DNA from: Liolophura sinensis
Lineage: Eukaryota; Mollusca; Polyplacophora; Chitonida; Chitonidae
Assembly: GCF_032854445.1 (NCBI RefSeq)
Contig: NC_088300.1
Coordinates: forward strand, 61,604,984-61,668,983
Length of the DNA stretch: 64,000 nucleotides
Reading direction: 5' to 3'
The notes beneath the pieces were generated by a model, which saw only the letters and a list, made by a program, of their open reading frames with translations, had not been told where the DNA came from and did not search any database. Both the position numbers and the translations under genes were made by a program. This document shows, one piece after another, positions 23,782 through 35,292 of this stretch (position 1 is the first letter of the stretch; the number at the start of each line of letters is the position of its first letter).

Positions 23782-26672
23782 GTAAGTAGTGGTTCATGGA
23801 GTAGGCCAATTCTTTAAGAAATGATGCTCTCCTCAAATCTCAAGAGGTAAGATGAAGGTTCTAATTCGCCAGTGCTGCGACATCCCACAGAAATTCGTTG
23901 TGATTTTACACTTGTGCTCTGTTATGTGGATGACACATGCTGAAAAAGCTGAACTACAGATCGACTGACAGCTTGTCACAGATAAAAACGGTCGAATTAT
24001 GGCAGCCTTAAGCACTTTAACAGGTAACATACCGCCAAAAATGAATGTGGTCAACACAAAAAATGAGGACAGTCTTGTCAATTTTACTTAGCAAGAACAT
24101 TCCATTTGTATGTATCCCTCAAGTATTAGCTGCCACCAAGAAACGACATAAACCCAACGGAAGTAGCACGTGTTATTGATTAAACCACGTGTTGTACAAG
24201 CTGGGCCAACAAGTTGAATAACACATGAATTATTCTTTGTGGTCACAGTGGGATCTATATCCCATTACAATGAGGCAACGTAGAGTTATCAGAGATCACA
24301 ACACAATGATGTCCACTGAGTCAATGTTATGTTTATGAGTTTGCTACCATTGAGACTATGTGCGGAAATTTGTATAGAGTTCAGGAAGAGGGGAAAACAC
24401 AGCAGGCACTGAGCTTTTGGTTAGCAGCGGTTTACACAGTCGTCTCTAATACTAATCGATTTAGTTATAATACGTTTAGATAGCTGTTAGGGACAGCCGA
24501 CAAAGCCTTGTCGCTTTGACAAATAAACCTTTGTGGCTCTACGGCATGAGTGTGTCAAAATTATACTAGCAAATGAACAAATGGCACATCAGGAAAAGTA
24601 ACAACAAAACCAACTGATATCACTCGTTACAATCAAGGTAGTGTGTACATGCATTTTTCCTGAGGCTTTCGATAATTGTTTGTTTCTCCCGGCAAATATT
24701 TGGGTACCATTTTATCTAATTTCTGGTTTCTTTTGAAAAAAACCAACAGTTAGGAGACAATTTGTAGTATAAGTGGGGTTATTTAAAGTTAGCATATACG
24801 AATGTGTAACTTTCCAGTTACCCAGGCAGGTAACAAACCTCCTGACCTTACTGCAACAGACGAAGAAGCGGAGATTCATCAGGCCATGACGAGAACACAT
24901 AGTCATAATAACACCGAATGTCACTGGAACCGACGCTAAACTCTGAAAAGCGCACGTAGGGCTGTGAACAGCCATAACAGATTGCCATCGACCGTTCTTA
25001 CCAGGAAACCATTATGCTGCTTGTCACGGCATTATACCTGTGTTAAGCAAGACAATTATATCGTCTGGGCGCTCATGATAACGTAAACCTATACAAAATG
25101 CGTCAAGATATAAGCTCTTCACGAAATGGGGATTTTGATTATAATTCTCATGTTGTAGGGTAACTTGATCAAAACGGTTAGTGTGTATCTTTTTGGTGGA
25201 CACCAAAGTCAATAGTGGGGTTGCACAACTGGAAACTTTGCTGTCCATGTAAGCAGAATCGTTGCGTAAATTAAATTTATTTATTCTTAGACATATTCAG
25301 TGCTTTGCGAAACGATATACAAATAGTAATTCCATAAACGGCTTATCCTTTTTTTCAACACTCTTCTGCATGATACCTGTTCGTATTCGTATGTTTTGTT
25401 GTCTTGGAAATTTAGAAAGGGTTATTCCCTTAAAATTTGATCTTAAAGTCTGATATGTGTATTCTCTATGTTATCGTGTTCATACGGATCAGTCATTCAC
25501 GGAGACTTACTCTCGCTTTAAGCATGCTCGACAGGTAATGCAAAACAGTGTTTTAACTGTTTTGTAGAACATCTAATACTGTTTCCGAAAGCTATACCTT
25601 GGTCGTTTCCTCCAAGTTTTGCAGGTACGAGCGGAAGAAATCCCTGCCCGCATATATTGTCAGCTCGGCAGTTTTTGTACACGTCTAATTAGACATGCTA
25701 TGGCTACAATTCACCAAGCAGTCGTAGACTTCACCATGGAGATTCCAGGAATGTTTTGATTGGATTGCACAGATTTGTGACCAGAACAGCTCGTCGAGCT
25801 TCCGGGAAACTCTTTCATCGACCCAAAGTCAAGTACATTGTAAGATCTGCCACGCCAGCTGCTCTCCAATTTAACACCCTCTTCTAGCGAAGAGAAACGT
25901 CGCGAGAACGTAAATATGGCAATTAACTGATTGATGTATTGGTCGACTGGTTGACAGATTGGTTGTTCTAATCTTAAGTTGTAAGATCATTGCCATAAAA
26001 AGAATTTCTGCCCCTAAATGGATTTTGAAAATGAAGTTCAGCTTCGAATGCTAAAGTTTCATGAATTGCCCGAGGTAACAAAATCATACTCCGTTTTTAT
26101 GGCCACTGCCTCAACTCTTACGTAAAATATAATTTTTTTACTTCTTTTGTTGTGTATCTGTAGATATATTTCATTCTCTTTTAAATTTAGACGTCCGTAC
26201 ATAAATAAAGTAACGTTTCTTCATTTAGTGTAGTAGTGTAGTTAGTCACCCGGCGTCAGTTACATCAGCGAATCTTGTAGATGGGGAACATGTTTTTGTG
26301 TCGCACGCTTTAAGTGTAGGGAAAGTTGCAGAACTTTGGAGATAAGTTCATTGTGTCGAATTCCAGAGAATTCTGGTACCATAGTATACAAAGTCGCCGA
26401 ATCCGTGATTAGTGTAATGCCGTTAATGAATGTCCTGAGCTGCTATTATACATTCGTTCGTGGGAGCATTCGTGGGAAGGATAGTGTTTGCCTTGGTTCA
26501 AACAGTTTTGGTGCAGTATTGGCCTAAGAACCTTACGACATATTTGTGGTCTGGTGTTTGTCTGTTGTGTTTTAATTTAGTGATTTAAGGAGGTCTGAGT
26601 CTATTGTAAAGTAAATGTATCAGTGTGTAACTTCTTTTAGTATCAATACTGTGTCAGCTATGAATGAGACTG
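23782..26672. other. No recognisable gene
   Basis: Contains minus frames at 24712-24975 and 25024-25248, and a 92-codon minus frame without an early ATG at about 25711-25987. None has family features or good splice context. Confidence 0.4.
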
Positions 26673-26683
26673 AAGATCCCAGG

Positions 26684-26824
26684 GTCTTCCAGCAACCTGC
26701 GGATGGTCGTGGCCTTCCCTGATGTGCTGCCAGGTTTCCTCCCACCGTAATGCTGGCCGCCGTCGCATAAGTGAAATATTCTTGAGTACTGCGTAAAACA
26801 AGAATCAAATAAATAAATCAGATA
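26684..26824 (+). mobile_element. SINE-1 copy, 5' truncated, with target-site duplication
   Basis: Begins within the middle of SINE-1 (tcttccagcaacctgcggat) and ends aatcaaataaataaatcag. It is flanked by aagatcccagg at 26673-26683 and 26825-26835, an 11-bp perfect duplication. The 62-codon minus frame here is the element. Confidence 0.9.
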
Positions 26825-26835
26825 AAGATCCCAGG

Positions 26836-28490
26836 TTTTTCAGTTCCGTGTCACTTGATCTGTTTGGAATTGGATTTATAGGATATTTTGTCTGAGCGAT
26901 ATTCCGACGTTGGGTATTTGAGGGGTGGTTAGTTGTACATTGATCAGGTGTGAATTCGGGAGGGCTCAAAAACTGTACCTACTAATGGAACATTGAGGAG
27001 GATTGAGCTCTTGATCACATTATAGCATATGTGAATATGTGTATTTGGTGGGGGAGGGGGGCGTCATACGTAACAATTTGTCTATCATATGGACGAGGAG
27101 TCATTAGGAGTATATTTGTATATATGTATTGTATCTTCTTGTAGCAGGTCGAGTCCATGCCGCCAAAGTGTTGGTGCTATTGAAGTATCATGCTAAAGGC
27201 ACCAAACATGACACTCCACAGAGTCACGTTACACAGGGGACGGACAAAAACCCCGGCGGGCATAAGCCCCTCGATCAGTATTAAGTGTATATGGTAAATG
27301 ACATAAGTTATTTGCGTGTTTGAGAAAACTTGAAACATTCTCCCTGAATTGACGTTTCAGATTTCAGTACATGTTTGCAATCAATAGATCCTCTTCTTAC
27401 TCGCGCAATCTCCGTGTATTCTACCGTTTTTGACGACATCGGAAAGAGTTATATATCTCTCAGCGTTATAGAGAATGCTTGACCTCCATTCCAGGCTTAT
27501 CTGAAAACTAAAGAAGTCTACAAGTAAGTTAAACACTTGCTGTATTGCAGCTTGTGATAGACTCCCCCGTTTCCCCATTCTAAGAACACAAATCTTACAT
27601 GCTATAACCTGGTTGATTTCAAATACTTGTAGCAGTGATAGCTTCAACATCAGAAATATAAGAAATAAAAACTTTTGTTTCATAGCAGAACCATCTTTTC
27701 ACAATGGATATCTGAGTGAGGCTCATTGACTAACAAAAGAACAAACCTAGTCTTTTCAACTGCCGGGAATTGTGCCCATGTAAAGCTACTTTTGTCACTT
27801 GGTTAGATACTTTAACATGCATCAAAACCTTGACTCAGAGCAACTGCTTTGTGTTACTAGACTTTGACTAAATCCTGGTGGATTCTTAATTGCAAATTAA
27901 GTACATTAACGGGAATTCATGCAGAGTTCTAAGCAATATGACGACAATAAAAGCATGGAACCGCTTGCACAAAGAGATCGTAAGTCTGAGTTTATTGTAA
28001 ATCACGAAGATCAGGATCGTAGCTTAACTTACATTTGACACCAATTTTGAACGAAGGGATTGTAAGCTACAATTACGTAACTTATAATCAGAAATTACAA
28101 GCGGATGTGCCCTGTTGTAAGTATATTACCATAGCCGAAACAAAAAATTCACATTAAGTACGATTACTTGCCGTCGACAGATTATTAGTTAGTAACTTTG
28201 GACACAGTTTGCAAAAGTCCTGCTTCACACTAGAACCTCCTCACGGGATTGAAATATGCAGCCTCCCCATTTCTTCATACAAGCGGCGTTACCTATTTGT
28301 ACAATAAATTTTAAACCCAGGACCCCAGGGTTTTTGCAAGTTCGGCATGTTAAGCTGAGGCCATACCATGGACTCTAAGGGCATATATAATTGTTTATCG
28401 ACTCACATGTACATAATCAAGACTCTACACGGTTTGCATGCAGAAAATAATAACAAAACTAATTTCGCATATAAATATTGGCAATTATAG
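26836..28490. other. No recognisable gene
   Basis: A GC-richer patch (27130-27290, gcaggtcgagtccatgccgc) may be another old SINE. A 100-codon minus frame at 27381-27683 has no motifs. Repeated gatcgta words near 27976-28025 hint at a decayed palindromic repeat. Confidence 0.4.
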
Positions 28491-28491
28491 A

Positions 28492-28574
28492 AAATCACGC
28501 ATAATTTTCTGGAATTTCCTGCTGTATGAGGGGTGATTAGTTGGTTAATAATTCCATAAAATTATGGGTGATTT
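28492..28574. repeat. Inverted repeat with 24-bp arms
   Basis: The left arm 28492-28515 (aaatcacgcataattttctg...) and right arm 28551-28574 pair at 22 of 24 positions around a 35-nt loop. It could be a short foldback element or a transcript hairpin. No terminal target duplication was found. Confidence 0.7.
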
Positions 28575-29690
28575 ACGGTATTACTTACTGATATATCAGT
28601 GTTTCCATCACGATGTAAAGTGTTATTTGGCTGAGTTAGCTATTATTTCGTTATTACGATTTTGTAACTTAAGTCCATGATACCATAATGACCACTGAAT
28701 AAAATTACATTTCCACCAAACCATTCATACCATAAATGCATCTGATGTCAGAACATGAGCATTAACTACTTGTTAAGTATTTTATGGCCACTGTTAGGTT
28801 TGAGCCATTAGCCCACAGTTAATGTATACAGTGCAGATGTCGAGGTTTCAGTTTCGCTAAATGTACATATCACCACCATTTAGTCCGACACTATAGCTCA
28901 CAGTAACAGTTCCCGCATATGAGGTGTTCTTTTTCAGTAATATTGTCCTTCCTCTTTGTGCGTTTGGTATTTGTTATGTATAGACCAAATCCACATAATT
29001 TTAAATGCTGTTATATATTATTGTAGATCTTAGACATGGATGATAACGAAGTTGAAATGTTAGCCAGACATCTTGGCCATGACGTGTGGGCACATAAAAG
29101 GTGTTACAGGCTAGCCATTTCAACGTTATCCTAGGTAATTAGATATAACTTTGACTTTAAGATATTTACAAAGATATACAGGATACATTATGAGGAATAT
29201 CAAACCTCATGATTACAATCCATTGGTTAGATTTTCAGCTGTGTCAAACAGCTCTATATGTTGGTTGGCAGGTCACGTTTTGACAATGTGTCTTTTAACA
29301 TTTGACATGAAATAACTTATTGAGGACCCTGAAAGCAAGATGACATTTACGTTTTGCATAATGTCGTTGCTATTGTGAATTTCCACCTGCCAAAGCCCAA
29401 GTCAAAAATAAAACTATTAAAACTATTCTTGTGGATCATTTTACTCCTTTTTTAGATTTGCTTGGAATTGAAGATTTGGGATTATCAGGGTCAACATCTA
29501 CATGTGATTGTTTTGGAGTGAACCGCTAATCTATGAGTTTTTCTTAAATACATTAGTTAAACGGAACCATCTGGTGTTGTGGTTTTATTTGGCCAGTTGT
29601 TAAAACCCATATCAGTGGCTAATTTGATAGAAATTACGTTGAAAACAACCTTTTAAATTAAGGTAATTAATTTATTAAGGAATAAACAAT
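28575..29690. other. No recognisable gene
   Basis: AT-rich, with no notable frame. Confidence 0.5.
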
Positions 29691-30112
29691 CAAAGCTGTT
29701 GATGGATGGCAAACTTGACCTTCAGTTGTCATGAAAATTTCTGTAAACTTTAAAGGCCATATTTTCAGAAATTTATTTCTCCATTATGTTATAAACATTT
29801 AACCCGCGGTGGATCACTAGCTGTGATAGGTGCTCTATTGCATAATGTACGTTTACAGCTATATATGTGGACATAAGCAATCACCGTTGTTCTTCACATG
29901 TTATAACATTGTCTCTCACATCTGCGAGTAGAAATTCAAGCAGAGAAACCGTGAACAGCCGTGTACGTCTAACAAAGTAGAAAAAAAATAAACAGCTACT
30001 ACAGCAGCTCTATGAGATGCCAATTCTTTCCCTGTACTCCACGACATGGACCAAAACTGCTTAAAGTAGTTTGTATCCGTGTCTGTGATCACTGTTTAAT
30101 GCCACATTCAAT

Positions 30113-30472
30113 ATGTTCAATTGCACAATCAGGGATCCAGTATATTATAGACGTGCTTTGAATAAACAAATAAGTTTTGGCAAGTCATACCGACGAACTT
30201 CTCAAGATGTGACATATGCCTCGTTTTGGTGGAAGGCATATGTCAAAGGTGGACGGTCACAGTGTTCTACCAGGGTAGTTACGACATCTATAGACATGGT
30301 CATTATGGTAAGGTTTATGGGTCTTTGGGAATATGACCTAGACAGATACACACGATTTTCCCTAAGGCACAAAAATAAAACTATTCTAAAGTATTCGACT
30401 TCAGACTATAAAACCACAGCCGTCTGGGGTATTAAACTCCGTCAGAAAAGCACACCCTTTGAGATGTGGTAA
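30113..30472 (+). CDS. 119-codon open frame, not conserved in the sister copy
   Basis: Open from ATG 30113 to TAA but without motifs. The corresponding DNA in copy 2 (about 38850-39050) has stops and indels, so this is probably a chance frame. Confidence 0.1.
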   Translation: MFNCTIRDPVYYRRALNKQISFGKSYRRTSQDVTYASFWWKAYVKGGRSQCSTRVVTTSIDMVIMVRFMGLWEYDLDRYTRFSLRHKNKTILKYSTSDYKTTAVWGIKLRQKSTPFEMW

Positions 30473-31522
30473 GACATGGAGCTTAAGACGTAATTGTAGC
30501 AGTCCAGTTAGGACTCCCAACTTGTGTTTTCCCCGGGGTAAGTGTCCAGACAGTCACACAGACTGACCTCTTTGAAGCTGGTTAGTTTCATTATCCGGGG
30601 GTAAAGTGCTACTAAACTGGGGTTTAAAGTAAACTTTACTAGATCTGTTTCTAACGACTCTATTGCAGTCTGATCATGTCCTCACATGCTGAAATTCAAC
30701 GTGATTGGTTGGCGGTGTAAACGGAAAGGACAAATAAATAATAATATATCTTTGAGCCCAGATCGGCATTAGGAGACAAAAGTTACCTCGATAAAAACGA
30801 CGTGATCCTAGAAGTTTCACTCATCTTTATAAGGTTCTCGCCGGTATTGTATGCAACAGTTCTCAACATTTAACTGCATGACTACTTTATTGGTTTTATC
30901 ACAGTAGTCAAGTTAATTTCCCCAAATATCGGATGAATTGCTAAAGAATCAAAACAAGAACATTTCAAAGCGATAAGATCTTTGATCATGTCAAGAAGTG
31001 TTTCATGGATTTTAAAACCAGGATGTCTGCATGTTAATACCAGATGTACTTTCCGCACTGCGTGGAACTTTAGCATAAGTTCAAAGACCGACCCTGTCAG
31101 TCGCTATTAGGTAAAGTAAAGTAACAGCTTACAGACCTCTCAGTGGTATTACCTTTGGAAAGGAAAGTGTTTACAAAATTGTTTTATACCCGTTACCATA
31201 AACTCGGCATTTGTACCTCATACATTCTGTTACAAGATTTCACATTTCACATTTCACAGGCTTGGTTTTCTCCAAGCATCCGATCATCATTATAACTGTT
31301 CCTAACCACGGTGTAACACCATAACACCAAAAAGAAACAAACAAATGAAAATTAAACTTGTGAATGATGGATACATCAATCGGCGAATTCCCAGCAAGAC
31401 AGTGGCATTTGTATCTTCGTACAATAGCTAAAACCTTAGTGTGGGTCCACGTTACTATAAAGCGTCCCTGTCATCAGAAGATTGGTCCTTCGTCCATGAA
31501 GTCGAAATTTGTCTTTTTTAGG

Positions 31523-31690
31523 TTTATTTGATTGGAGTTTTACTCCAGAATAATTCACGTATAGACCGGCAGCTAGCATTATGCTTGGAGGAAAAACACG
31601 GCTATCCGCAGGTTTCTGGTATGACTGGAGAGAAAGCCAGCATAACTGAAAGACGAGGGTCGGGTTTTGCTCGATTGGATGCAGCTTTAA
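31523..31690 (-). mobile_element. SINE-1 variant, copy 1
   Basis: Reversed 3' end ttgattggagttttactcca, then ataattcacgtatagaccgg, cagctagcattatgcttgga, and a ccgcaggtttctggt middle. It differs consistently from other SINE-1 copies and is present at the matching site in copy 2, so it predates the duplication. Confidence 0.7.
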
Positions 31691-33087
31691 GTCAGAGTGT
31701 TTGTCAAGCACCTGGTGAAGTGAGGTAATTTCCCCTTGGCTCATCCTGGTTTCCTCTCCCCGTAAACCCGAGCGCGGTCTCGTCAGAAGCATGGTACGGC
31801 GCTAAATAATTAACTGAGCACATTTTCATCAAAAGCCTAAATATATGGATACGATCAAATCATTGACGCCTGTATCTGGAGTTTGAGATACACTTATGGT
31901 TCAGTTGGTGCCACTACTTCGACGAAAGAAAGAGTAGCGGCTGAATGAAACTCCTTGGGGCATGCTTAAGACTGAGAGTGATGGTCAAGGGACAGTGTGG
32001 CAAGAAGGGACAGGCTAGCGGCCGTGATGTGAGACTTTCAGGCCGACACACATCGTCTTTACGGAGGTCTAAGCTCATGCCCTATCATGGATCTAGCAAT
32101 ACCACGATCTGGACAATGTACGGCGTGGTTGGGGGGTTCTGCTAATTTCATGCCCTGTAAACCAGGTGCCTGTGAAAGACGTGTGCCCCGTGTTTTAAGG
32201 TGGCTGATGTAGTCACGTCCAGGGTCCCTATCTTCAGACCGCCTCCATCGATCCGAGCCGGTCCTATTCTGAGGACGTGTCTGTCCCGAGCAGCAACTGG
32301 ATTCCAATGCAACGTCACTCGAGGGACTCTCAGACCGGATTGTTTACACCTGATTGCATATTACCCGGCGATGGAGGAAAAAGGCACAATGGGGTAGATC
32401 CAAGGAACACACAATGCCTTCTTTTCCGTGCATTTCACTGCTGTTTTCAAGTCCGTTGAAGACGACTTGCACAGCAGCGTGACTGTTCCATATTACTTTT
32501 CAGTCAGCGTCGCCTGGAAAGTTTGTGCATGTGCCTTGCGCATGAGAATAAGACACGATACGCTTTGAATTATCTTAGTAACTCACGCTCCTGTGCGTTT
32601 CCGTTTAGCCCAGCACACATGGAGCAGACCTCCCGAGAAACTGTCCTGTAAAAGCAATTTTAGGGCAATTTTTTCACCACGGAATAACTGAGATTCGTGA
32701 GCTAATGTATCCATCACACTAATCACACTAATCACATCACACTAATTCAGCAGGCTAAACTGCAATAAATAAACGACACCAAATGAAACTTAAGCAGCCA
32801 CACAGGAAATTGAACACGATCTCATTCTCGAAGTGTTGTCTTCATATTTTCAAACAAATTAGACCACAGAAGGAAATACTAAGTTCGCTAAGTATAAATA
32901 AACCAAAGAAATAAGGATCTTATAAGTTGATATAATGCAGGAAAAAAATAATGTGTGGAAACAAAAAACGAGTATCCTATTCTGTGCAGCATTTGGAACT
33001 TTGACTCGTCATAATGGAAACAAATGAGCTTGCCATAAATCGTACCAACATTAATATGCCTGTATCTTCTATCAAGTCTATAAAGCA

Positions 33088-33330
33088 TTTTGCCCTGCAT
33101 CTGCAAAAAAAAAAAGACAAGTTTCAGCGGTTAGATGAACATGTAAATGTGTACAGACTGTTGTTGTTCTAATTTTAATAGAGAGCTGCACTGGATACTC
33201 TGTCCCACAAGGAAACGTATAGCATATAGCATTTTGCTCGCATCTGCAGAAATAAATACAAGTTTCAGAAGTTACATGTGCAGGTAGTGATGAAAAGGCT
33301 GTTATGGCCCTATACTTGATACTCTGACCC
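33088..33330 (+). repeat. Two direct repeats of about 145 bp before the minisatellite
   Basis: gcattttgccctgcatctgc near 33088 recurs as gcattttgctcgcatctgca near 33230. Each is followed by caagtttcag, then an atactctgwcccacaagg segment. Copy 2 shows the first unit near 41835. Confidence 0.6.
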
Positions 33331-34115
33331 ACAAGGGAACATTCAAACTGGGTTACATATGTCACGCGGTCAGTCAAGGGAACGTTTGAACAGGAATGCA
33401 CCTCGTACACTATCTTGGTACACAATAAGAGGTGTTTAAGTGTTACACTTACCACAGTGTCGATCAAGAGAACATTTACACAGTTCCTGCACTGGCTACA
33501 CTTGCTCTCAAAGGTACATTCAAAGATTGCTACTCTTGTTACACCATTACTCTCAGGAATGCTCAAACAGGGCTACATCTGATACACTATTTGTCTCAAG
33601 AACATTCCAACAGGTCTACACTTCCCTCACTGGGCGTTCAAACTAGAGCACATTTGCGACACAATCTCTCTAAGGAAAGTTCAATCAGAGCTACATCTGA
33701 TACACTATGTGTCTCAAGAACTTACGAACAGGTCTACACTTTCTACATTTTCCCTAAAGGGAAACAACAGGGTTACATTTGCTACAGTTTACCTTAAGGG
33801 ACGTTCAAACAGGACTATACTTGCTACACTTTTGCTCAATGGACGTTCAAACAGGACTACACTTGCAACACTTCTGCTCAAGGGACGTTCAATCAGGACT
33901 ACACTTGGTACACTTTTGCTCAATGAACGTTCAAACAGGGCAACACTTGCTACACATTCGCTCAAGGGATGTTCAAACACGAACAGGACTACACTTGGTA
34001 CACTTTTGCTCAAGGGACGTTCAAATAGGACTACCCTTGCTACACTTTTGCTCAATGAACGTTCAAACAGGGCTACACTTGTTACACTTTTGCTCAAGGG
34101 AACAGTAAAATAGGG
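33330..34115 (+). repeat. Minisatellite 1: 42-bp units, about 18 copies
   Basis: Late units follow ggactacacttgctacactt + ttgctcaagggacgttcaaaca. The 33780-34110 part is regular; the left part is diverged. Because 42 is a multiple of three, a frame encodes a 14-residue repeat (TLATLLLKGRSNRT and variants). Frames are open on both strands. I treat these frames as by-products. Confidence 0.9.
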
Positions 34116-34659
34116 CTGCTTTTACACTACAATACCCCGTTGATCAACCGATCCCAGGTGCACTCTCTAACAAATTAGTCACAGCGTTTACTAGATGAAT
34201 CAAGGCAAATTGCTAAGGTGACGTGCCGTATGTCTTAAGCATATGTTGCCTATGTCATTACGCCATGCGTATGTGGCAGTGTTTTTGCAAAAAGAACACC
34301 TTAGAGTGTTTCAATAGCCTGGCTTTGGCAGACGTCAACGAAATTGTAGCTCGTCTGAAGTCTTACGCAATTGCCCTCGACAGCATTTAACTCAACGCCT
34401 GTCTTTCTGCACAGCTTCAAGAGCCAGCGGAAACCATATAATTTTTTACAAAATAAGTGTTGACACAAAAACCTCACCTGAGGGCTTCCTAATTATACCA
34501 ACGGTGAGAGGTGAAACACTGCCAGATGTACCTAACTGAATATTTTTTATAATTATACTAAAATGAAACAAAGAGGAAAACATGAAATGTTTAAAGAGTA
34601 AATAAAATCTAATCTCTGATCTGGTTGGGAACAGCACTTGCAGAACCTCTTACTTACAT

Positions 34660-34850
34660 ACCAGGGGAGTCCAGTGTTGGAATACAGCATACGGTAAACC
34701 CATTGGTCTCAGATCAGGGGAGTCAGTTGTTGGAATACAGCATACGGTAAACCCATTGGTCTCAGACTAGTGGTCCGGTGGTGGAATACAGCATACGGTA
34801 AACCCGTTAGTCTCAGATCAGGGGAGTCTGGTGTAGGAATAGAGCATAAC
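34660..34850 (+). repeat. Tandem repeat of about 52-55 bp, about 3.5 copies
   Basis: aatacagcatacggtaaacc recurs near 34682, 34736 and 34790, with flanking ggtctcagatcaggggagt. A fourth partial unit near 34833 begins aatagagcat. Copy 2 has only one or two decayed units near 43391-43450. Confidence 0.85.
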
Positions 34851-35292
34851 ACGAGGAGGGGTCTGGACAATAGATTTGGCAACTTATTATAGAATTCAAT
34901 AAACTTAGCGTGACGCCCAGTGGGCGGTTCATAGATATAGCTTTAACTAGCAGCTCTATGAAGGGACGCCGTTGTTGTTGTTGATGGGGGTAGTGTTCTT
35001 CCTGGATTTTTGAAATGGGCTTGTGGTGCAGCTTGTGTTTGCTCATATCGGTCATGTTTTCTTCTTGAGTTTCTGAGACGAGCCGGTTTTAATTCCCCGA
35101 ACTTCAGAGACATGTAACCTACTGGAGATAACTCAATCTTGCAATGGGTATGTTCTCAACATCTAGAACTTTATCGCGTTCGTCTCACTTGTTGGGTGAG
35201 TTTGTTTCAGATTGTAAACATCAACAAGATTTCGATTCATGTCTGGAACATGTCGTTCCCTGACCTAAAAACTTCAGGAGGTACTGTCTTGT

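Noticed and set aside
25711-25987. Minus-strand frame of about 92 codons without an early ATG
   Set aside because: No acceptor, donor or family motif, and a plus-strand frame overlaps much of it.
27130-27290. GC-richer patch with gcaggtcgagtccatgccgc and tatcatgctaaaggcacc
   Set aside because: It recalls a mollusc SINE from memory, but no second copy in the window or target duplication supports it.
33709-34113. 134-codon frame with a 14-residue repeat in minisatellite 1
   Set aside because: The unit length (42 bp) makes the repeat in-frame automatically, and other frames on both strands are equally open. No start or splice context.
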